Shown here: in pieces, positions 27,319 through 37,600 of the stretch
How positions within the stretch are numbered: the first letter of the stretch is position 1
Layout: each line of letters starts with the position of its first letter
Origin: Liolophura sinensis
Lineage: Eukaryota > Mollusca > Polyplacophora > Chitonida > Chitonidae
Reading direction: 5' to 3'
NCBI RefSeq assembly: GCF_032854445.1
Contig: NC_088307.1
Location: 23,076,017 to 23,140,016, forward strand
DNA length: 64,000 nt
The notes under the pieces: generated by a model
What the model saw: the letters and a program-made list of their open reading frames with translations, nothing else
Databases searched by the model: none
What the model was told of the DNA's origin: nothing
Translations under genes and position numbers: made by a program

Positions 27319-28636
27319 GTGAGATTATTTACTGTTCACCTACTAATTTGAATCATCAAATAAAATTTCATAACGGCCATTTGCTGTATGGCTAATTGCA
27401 GCAACCGTCATTTATGGCAATGCTATTTTATGGTAATGTTGCTGATAGAGACCAATTATGGCTATAAACGTGCAATTTACAACGGTCGTTTATTTGTTTA
27501 TTTATTTTTTATTGTTTTACGCCATACTGAAGAATATTTCACTTATACGAGGCGGCCAGCATTATGGTGGCAGGAAACCGGGCAGGGCCCGGGGGAAACC
27601 CACGACCACCCGCAGGTTGCTGCAGACCTTCCCACATACGGCTGGAGAGGAAGCTAGCATGAGCTACACTTGACATCACAGGGACCACATTGGTGAGAGG
27701 CTACAGGGTCATTGCGCTGCGCTAGCGCGCTAACCAACTTAGCCACAGAGGCCCTCGTCGTTTATGGTATTCATATTTACAATGGAAATTTAGATGACTG
27801 CAGTATTTATAGCTGCCATTTATCAGTTTTAAGTATTATAGGGCTATGTGTTTAGCATCACAGGATAAGCAAAATATAATGAAATCACATAACGGTAATG
27901 AATATTCCATATGCTTAGGCCTACATACTTTTGTTTCTGTTTCAGAATTCTACGTTATTCTGAATTATGTAGTTTTATAAGATTGCTTTCTTTTCATTAA
28001 CTCTGCTATGAAAATGAACCATTAATACCGTGTGAGTTGAAAGCAGTTCATTATGGAAATTAAGTTGATTAACACGAGCAAAAAGCTTTTTATCAGTTCG
28101 TATAATGAACATTGTATAAATATGAATCATCTTTAGTTGTATGTAACAGTTTAGAGATAATGATGACGGTTCTATAACAATTTGCATTTTTGGAGGGTAT
28201 TTTTCATAGACTTCCACCATATAGCACATATCGAACTTCCTGGTTGTTTCTGATTGAGAAAAACATAAACTTTTTAATACCTTAACATATATGTTTGAAT
28301 TTTCCTCAGGCTTGTCTATGGGTGATACTGGCATCAACCCAACCAAGGCCCGCGTGGAACTTGGAAACTGGAGATCAAAGGGGAAGTTCGATTTATTTTA
28401 CAATGGACACTGGGGCGCCGTCTGTGCTCGACGATGGGGGGAAAAGGGAGGCAACTGTAGCATGCCGTATGCTGGGATTCAACGTGTGGGTAGAAGCTTA
28501 CTCCTAAGCTAAGTGAACAGCGCAGTAATAGAAAACGGCACCCATTGGTTGTTGTTTTTTAAAATAGCAAAGACACATCATATACGTCTGTCCTTTTCAC
28601 AGAATGAATATGCTATATTGATACCACGTTGCTCAT

Positions 28637-28672
<36 letters not shown>

Positions 28673-31600
28673 ATATTTGGATACATAGCGAGAACTGCTC
28701 CCATCCCACTGTAGGCCTATGCATGACTTATTTCTCGAACGACAAGTGGTTGTGAGGCGAGCGCTTTTTTAGTTGAAATTAATTTTTAAATTTCATCATC
28801 TTGTAGCAGTATTAAGTTTACATTGTTTAAACCTGGCACAATTTGACACATTACACATTGCGACGGATTTGTTGAAATCGATAAGTATTGATCCTGGCTA
28901 GTCTTTCTTATAATTCTGAAATATTCTGTCAGGTAGACAAACCCAGGCTAAGCTGACTTTTAAGTACTGTAGATTTATTCGATGTATTCAGGGTTTTAGA
29001 GTTTAACTGGACATCTCTCATATCTACTGTCCGCAAATCAACGTCGATTCTGTAATCATAATTTCTAATCTTTCGCCCTACTTCAGGAGTACAATCAGAC
29101 CGTCTCCTGCATACGTGTATCAACATCGAAGCCCCCGATTGGAGCGTTCGGTTCACGTGATTGGACAGTTGCCAAGGGACAGAACTCTCGCTGACGAGTG
29201 CGGTTCCATTGGCCGGAAATACCTCTGTGGCATGGCGCCTGATCATTTTCTTGTGGGCATCGACTGTCAACCAGGTGTGAATCTGTCTTAAAAAGTGGGG
29301 TAGAGGGGAAAAAGCATCTCGAATTTAGAAACCATTTCGCCTTTAAAACCACCTGGTTCAAAGTTTAGTACCGCACACATTTCTGACAGCTTAGCGACAC
29401 TAATGAACGTTTTGTTTAGGAGAAAACAACAAAAAAAAATATCTCTGGAAAGAACATTATTCTTATTGTGGCCTCATGATAACCAGTCTTCCTGCCAATA
29501 CGTTTCCCAATCAAAACGTCCTCATTTAGGCCCACACGGCTGTACAAGATTTGTGTTATAGGCCTATTACTGGTCGTCAACACCTGATGCATGTATTCAC
29601 CTATTTTAGGCCTACATGTAGTATAGCACCAGAGTATCATATTGCAACCAAGACATGCGTACAACCATGAAATGGGTATAACCTTATGATTCCATAAAAT
29701 AAAGTACAATTAGAGCGGTTCAAAAATCACCCTTCATATATCGTAGGCTATTTTAACTTGTGTAGGCTAACCATTTGCATTTTTTGTTCTGCATGACTCA
29801 CGTAAATGACAAAAGGTGTGTATTCCACAGAGGTCCAAAATCTGACCATTCAAATAGATACTCAAGGCGGGGAGAAAAGCGGACTTGTGGAAGTGCACCA
29901 ACCAGACACCGGTCTTGTGACAAACATTTGTGGCGACACCTGGGGCGGAACTGAGGCAACTGTCGTCTGCAGAGAAATGGGATTTGATGGGTCAGTATTT
30001 TCTTAACCTTGTGAATTTAGGATGAGTTGAACTTCCGATTTATATAACGTTTAACAGACCAAAATATCTTTTTGAAGGAGTATTTGTTTATGTCATTGAC
30101 ACATTGGGAAATAAACACATGTTCAAGTCAATGTGGCAACAAAGTTTATTTCTCAGTTTTTTTTTTCACATGAAAAGATGGGATTAAAGAGTAGCCCACT
30201 GTTTTTTCAAACTGACACGGTGTATGATAAAATATAGTCACAACAAAACACATGGGTTTTACCACACCAGACTCACACTGCGCGTAGCTGGTTTTTTAAT
30301 CACCTCCATAGCAAGTATTTCCTTTATCCTGTTGTTCAGCTACATCTGTGCTCTCCTCACATGTCGCCAGCTGACCCTTAACGAATGTTATTAGATACAG
30401 GCTCGAGTCCAGCTCGCTCCGAACCGGCTGCGAGTTTAAGTCAGCTATATATACGTTGCGTCTATCTATAAACGATACCGATGTCGTAATATTTTTGAGA
30501 TCAGCGGTAAAGCACACGCTGTTGATCCGTTACCACATTTGAGCCATATCGGTTCAGTATACAAAATCATAAGGCATAAAATTATTCTTTCCGTCCTATC
30601 TGAGAACATGTCATACTGATACCTACCAAATGAAGTAAATTAACGCGACTAATTTGTTATTTTATCTAGATCTTTTTGGTACATAAAAACCGATCTTTTT
30701 CTCTTTGCAGAGAACCTGCAATTCCTCTTGAGATCAATGAAAACCTCTTGCAATTGCGTCAGGATTTACCTGTAGAGCTAAGTGACGTTGAGTGCGAAGG
30801 ATCGGAGAGGGGACTAGAGCAGTGTGTCTACCCTCCCCTGGGGTACGGGGCGTGTGAGGAGACCCGAGGAAAGGCAGGCGTCGTCTGTAGTACCAGTGAG
30901 TGCGTGGACTTTTCAGCCTTGAATGTGGAAGTGTATCTCTGAGATGCTATTTTGATGAAAAGCGTCCTGTGGAGATCCCAAGTATCTGAAGCTAAGATCC
31001 GTGTCTAAGAAAGGGGTCATATTGAGATTCCAATGTTGACTTGATTGATTGTTGCTTCACGCCGACATCAAGAATTTTTCACTTCTATATTACAGTGGTC
31101 CGTTTCCACCGTTGATGGTGGACCAAGTAAAGCAAAGTATAGAATAGTTTATTTAATGTAACAAGAATCAGTAGAATAATAGCCAGTCCAAAGCAATCGT
31201 CACATTAGAGAGCGGATCCTGTTTCACGCAGTTGAGAAGCAATCAGGTTTTCAGTGATTGATGTGCAGTTTCTACAAAATTCAAAAATCATACACAATTC
31301 CAGACAAATAAATCAAGATAATTTTTTTCGCCAACAGCTAATCAAAAAGACATATTTAAAAGCAAGTGTTTCAAGCAAAGGAAGTATAATTTGAACTTAT
31401 AATAGTTAACAGTTCTCAGCGATATAGAAATGACTCAATACCGTGAGGTTAAATATAATTCATTACCTGTCATTGGTCCAGAATTCCCCAAAATGCTGTG
31501 TTGTCATCACATTTATTAAACATTTAAGTGAAAACAAAACTTGTGGGGTGGGGATGTAGAATGGGGGTTGGGGGCCAACCTCGGGGGCCAATAATGCATC

Positions 31601-34600
31601 AAGATAATTCACTGAGTTCAAACTTCGAATGCGAACAAGGAAATCTATACATTTCAGTGACTCTTTGCAGTGACTCAGTGAGATGTCCATCCCAGAATTA
31701 TGACTGTGAAAGGGCATTAAAATCATCCATTGAGGTGAAGAAAACGCTAATTCTCCCAGTGGTGAATTAAACGCCAACCCTCTTTGAGGTGGAAAAAAAC
31801 CCCAAAAAACAAACGCTAACTTTCTTTGAGGGGAAAAAAACGCTAACTCTCTTTGAGGTGATAAAAATGCTAAAGTTCCTTCCACACTAACCCACTTAGA
31901 GGTAAAGGAAACGTTAAACCTCTTTGATGTGAAGAAAACGCTAACATTCTTTGATGTGAAGAAACGTCGAACAACTTTGAGGAGAAGGAAATGCTAACTC
32001 ACACTGAGGTGACAAAAACGCTAACACTCTTCGATGAGTAGAAAACAGTAACCCACTTTGAGGTGAAGTAAACGCTAAGTGCGGCACCCGCGCACAGCTC
32101 TCTAGGGGTGGGATGGAAAATACGCCATGGATAATTTTATCGGTCATGATCGCGTACGAGGATGTAACTCATTCTATACGTTCCTTATGACAACCTTATC
32201 ACTAAAAGCTAATTCTGAAGGTCCCAGTCCAGGCACTAATCCATTTAAGGACGGCTTAATTAACGCTTATTACATGTCACATGCGAGGAAATTTTTTTAC
32301 CAAAAGATACCTTGAGGTATGCTAATTACAAAATTGTAATTCTTAAGTTCCAACTCCATGCTTAAACATTTGAGAACATTTAAGGTCAAATTGTGATTTT
32401 AAGGTAATTTAGCTCAAATATTGACCTTTGACCCGTTCTTAAATGGTTTTTAGCATAGAGTTGGAACTTAAGGATTACCATTTTATAATTAGCATATCTC
32501 AAGGTATCTTTTGGTAAAGAAAATTTCCTGGTATGCAACATGACCGATAAAAGTCATAATTAGCGTTAATTAAGCCGTCCTTAAGTGGCGTAGTGCGTGG
32601 GCTGGGAACTTAAGAATTGGCTTTTAGTGATCAGGTTGTCATGAGAAATGTATAAAATAAGTTTCTTCTTTGTACTCAGTTGTGTCCGATGAAATTAGTT
32701 CCCCACCTCTAGAGGACTGTGCACGGGTGCCGCACATAAGAATCACCATTTTGGCGTTTTCACACATGGTTCTGTATGCTCAATGACTCAAACCTTTCGT
32801 AGGTGACCTGACCGATAAACCTGTACTAGCTCCCGAACTAAATGTCCCTCCCACAGGCGATGTTGGCTTGCGGATTTCCCCATTGGGTAGCACAGGCAAT
32901 CACGAGGGTTGGGTCGAGATCAACCTCCTGGGCCGCTGGTGGGATGCAGTACACCCTATGTGGACGGGAGCGGAAGCGACTGTTTTCTGCAGATCGTTGG
33001 GATACCGATGGTGAGACTTAAAAGAACCGATAACATGAAAATTATGCCAAAATCATATGAACGAGCGTGAAAACTTATTACCATATATGGCTTTAAATCT
33101 CTTTTTTTTCTCGATTTTTTTCTTTCTGGAGAAAATGGTATTTAAAATATTTTTACAATGTGGATATTTGGGACCACCTTATGGTATATATAGTCTTTGT
33201 ATAATAAAGTTCTAAATACGGGCGTGATGTATGTCTAATAAATTTATTGGAATGTAAAATTGATGCCTCATGTCACATGTATTTTCAAAATGAATTATGA
33301 TGATAATATGGGTAGAGTAAAAATATATAAATGTAATCACAATACGGGTTGAAAAGAGACGGTTCTAATGGAGACATATTTATTAAACATGTGCTACATC
33401 CTCATTTATTACCTTACAACGCAAAGAAATAATATACCAAGAGGTAGTCCCAAATACCGACAGAACAAAATATTATTTTTAAGTGTCTTTTTCTCTTTAA
33501 AGACAATTAAAAAAACTGAAGACCACATTTAAAGCTAATTTTTCACACTCTTTCATGTAGACAGTTGTACTTTAGTCCTTGTTTATGTTCAGTTCTGATG
33601 AGTGTCACTGATACAGTTATTTTGCAAATCCTGTGCTTCATAAGCAGAAAACAGAGTAAGTTGTGGACGTCCGACTGCACCTATACTCCTCATTTGTAAG
33701 TGGGAAGGTCTGACAGCAACCTGCGGATGGTCGTGGGTTTCCCACCGGGCTCTGCCTGATTTCCTCCCATCATAATGCTGCCCGCCGTCGTATAAGTGAA
33801 ATATCCTTGAGTACGGCGTAAAACACCAATCAAATAAATAAATAAATAAATGAAACACCTCATTTAAATGTATACGTTATGCCCTTACCGTATGGCCAGA
33901 TCACGTGATCAACAACGTTTTCTGTAACGGCTTATCCGATAACTATCTATTCTGCTTGTGAAGGGGCATCCACGCCGAGTGACCAGTGTGCTAACGCAGA
34001 ACAATAACTCTGGAGCTTCTCACCAATGCGGCCGCTATGAGTTCCAGTACAGCTCATGCGGGCTTTGTCTCCTTTGTCGTACCTGGAAAGGTCTGTCAAC
34101 AAAGTGCGGATTGTTCGTGGGTTTTCCCCGATTTCCTCCCACCATAAATTATGCTGGTCGCCGCTATGTAAATGAAATATTCTTGAATACGCCGTGAAAC
34201 ACCAATCAAATCAAACAAATCAAGTCACGCGTATTTGCCTTTATGACATATATTGCAAGGATTAACAGCATTAACAAAGGCTATTTCTGGGTAAGTCTCT
34301 GTATTGGAAAGATTATGTGCTTTCTGGTCGAGGGCCATGGTCCTTGCTGAGGTAATACCATCTCTTTACACCACTTTATGAGATCAGCCAGCTTTACTGC
34401 ATGACCTGAATACTGGTTTCACTCATTCACGTATGACATTCCTTGCCTTTTTCCTACATCATTGAAAACTACTGAGACTCTCTGCGTGATTCTGTTCTAA
34501 TTTCATACGCTATATATTTTCGTGGCGCATCACTCTGCCCTGATCGTACTCTCCATGATGTCTAAAGTTATATTTGGTGTTTTGTGTTAAACGACTTTTT

Positions 34601-37600
34601 GGAAATTGTCCGTGTGATTATCAAACTGGAATGTCCATCTTGCTTGATGGCTAGTATACAAGTGTCTGCTTGGACACTTAGATACATATATAACAGCGTT
34701 TTTATTACCACAACCATTTCTCAACCTGAAGTGTATTTCTTCATTTATTTTATCAGTATCATGCCGTCAAGATTAACAAATGATTAGCCTCTTTTTTGAC
34801 CTCAAGAAAAGGTCCAATAAAGATTGAGGAGATGTGTTGTATCGCTAACCTTGTTTTCTGGTGTAGGGGAGCTGCAGGGAAGGGATGGTTCGGTCGGAAG
34901 GGTCGGATAAAGGGCGTTTGGAGTTTGGACGGCGGATGCAGTGGACATGAGGCCAGTTTTACTGGAGTGCAACATTTCAAAATGGCGCCTGCATTATCAC
35001 CGAATGGGCGGTGACAAACTCCCCACGTCAGTGCAATGCTTTAACGGTACGTGGTGTAAACATTCCGATCAATAAGAATGCGTTTTCGCATCCGATTATT
35101 ACTTCTCTTTGTCAGGGCGTTTATTGGATACTGGTAGGCTGACCTTAATCAGCGAGTGAGCCCTTTTTCTCTTTTCTTCGTTTACGGTTTTAAATTGAGG
35201 AAGCTGTTAACATGTACTATTTTTGGTACATATGTTCTCAACAAGTGTACATAATAAGCATTGACATCGTAAATGATGGACTGTTAAAGTCACATCTACC
35301 TTCAAGTTTACATCCGATCTCACTTTTCTCACCTAATCAGAGCGCATATTCATTCTATATGAAGATACACATATAGAATTGTGTGAAATTTATTAAACGA
35401 GTTGTAAGTATATTTGATCCAAATCTAAAGGGTCACGAATTACATATCTTACACATCCCGTAATATATTTTGAATACGTTTAGGCGGTTGAATAAAGTAA
35501 CTTATAAATAGTTTTCGGTTGTGCTTATGTCACAGATTCTACTGGGCCATCGCCTCCCGTTATTTACGGGCTGTCCGACATTATACTAGAAGACGAGACA
35601 AGACAAGTAACTTGTGACGTCGACGGGGGAGATCATGACGTCACCGCCATGCTACAATGTCCTGGACCGAGCAACGGGACGGATGGGCCAATGCGTGTGG
35701 GCAAAGGGTCTCACGTGACTTTGTCCACGAGCCTTAAAGGAAGTGACGCTGCGATTAGCCAGAAACCATGCACGTGTGCCGCTGTCAGTGATACGCAGTG
35801 GTATGCCAAAACCGAAGCCAGCCCAAAAGTCGCTTGTGAGTAACTGGTCTGATTGGAAAATTAATAAATTAAAATTTACATCACTGTATATAGTTTTTAC
35901 GTTATTCAGCATGGTGCTAGAGGCGTGCAATTTACTAGAAATCAAGCATTTACATGAACAGTTATAATAAAACCTTAACTAATTGACAAGGTAGTATTTC
36001 ATCGAGTGACCATTTGCCAATTATCACACTGTCGTCGCTGCTATATGGTTTTGCTCTGTATGCTGTACGTCTTTAATTATATTTTATATGATGTATGGAG
36101 TGTATGATGACGATATCACATTGTGATTGATTGGTTTAATTGCCAGCGTATGGGCTGTGCTGTTCCAGTGGAAATTGTTAACATGGCGTCTAAGCACAAT
36201 TGGTGACGATGTGCTGACACCACAACCAGAATTCACCTCCTAATATTTGTCTTATATTAACCTCCGAGTAAAAGCTGCAAAATACAGATCATAAAACTTA
36301 TCCTACCAAAGAATATCAAGGACTAGGGCATGGAGAGAAATTGGGGTTTTATTCTAACTACCCATGCAAATGCTCCAATAGCAGCAATTTACACGTCCCC
36401 TAGCACTATGGCTTGAGTAGAATTAGAGCTAAAAATGCAGTGATGTTAATTGCAATTTATGAGACATCACTGACCTAGAACTACTAAAAAAGAAGAGTTG
36501 TCATCCCATTTAACATATTAATACACCAAGACAATGTAAAGGGACCAGGCCTCACGGGATGCTTTGTCCACCAACAGTTCAATCCGTGACAATATTTGCT
36601 TCCCTTTGTATACGGCTGGTAGCCCTAGTGTTTGCTTACGCTCGCTTTTTATCACTGCCACCACTTGACAAGTTTGACCGTTTGGAGCCTGTGTCCACTC
36701 ACGTGAACTCGTTTAGATTTGGTCACATGACCACTCATGCCCCTGTGCTGAACTATAATCAATAATTTTTAATTAAATAGCTTCAGGATTTAGGTTTTAG
36801 GTTTAGTTTAGATAAAACGAATGCGCATTTATTAAGAATTAATCGCAATCCAGACAAGGACACCGTTTTCGTTTTGTGACATCACCTCCTGTCTCATCAC
36901 TGCCACCCTAAAGACCTTGATGCTGTTCAAGATTTCTGTACACCTTTTCTTTGACACCTCTGTGGCATATCACGAGAAATTCCAAAGCCACAGAGACAAA
37001 TGCTTTACAGTGTACCGAAGGCTTCTGTTCATGGCTTGTACAACATGTCTCACTTCGAAGTATTGTTATTTCCTCTATGTTGTGTGGCGACTCAATCAAC
37101 GTCATAAAACGCATCCACTCTATTTTCCAAGGAGCACAACTCATTACAGTTTGGTATGTAAATATGTATGGAAGTCCAGAATACCATAAAAGTGGTCTTG
37201 AATAATGATAGCAGGTTACTGTTACTGAAGTAAACTGTTCCACGTTTACACATATTCCTACCAGCAATTAAATGACAAAACAGCACCTGGCTAAAACGTA
37301 ATTCAGTCCAAAGTAGGATACTCAAGCTTTCTCAAAAGTATCATACTTTATTATTTTTTTGGGATTTGACCGAATAAGATGTAGAATAAAATGACAATAC
37401 CGCACAAATTGCTGGTGTGAGTCGAGGCAGCCATCTTGAGACTTTTATCCAATCAGACACGTTGCTATCAGGTTGCGCGGTCTAAGTTGTGACGTTGCAT
37501 TTACTTATTCACTCCATGGAGTGACATATGATAACACAGAACTACTGCACAAAACGCCATTTTGAGATCTTTTACAACAATTTAGTTATGTTTAGCCGAA

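Noticed and set aside
36908..37267. 119-codon - strand frame in the last SRCR-Ig intron
   Set aside because: No recognisable domain, overlapped by + strand frames of similar length, typical of chance in this base composition.
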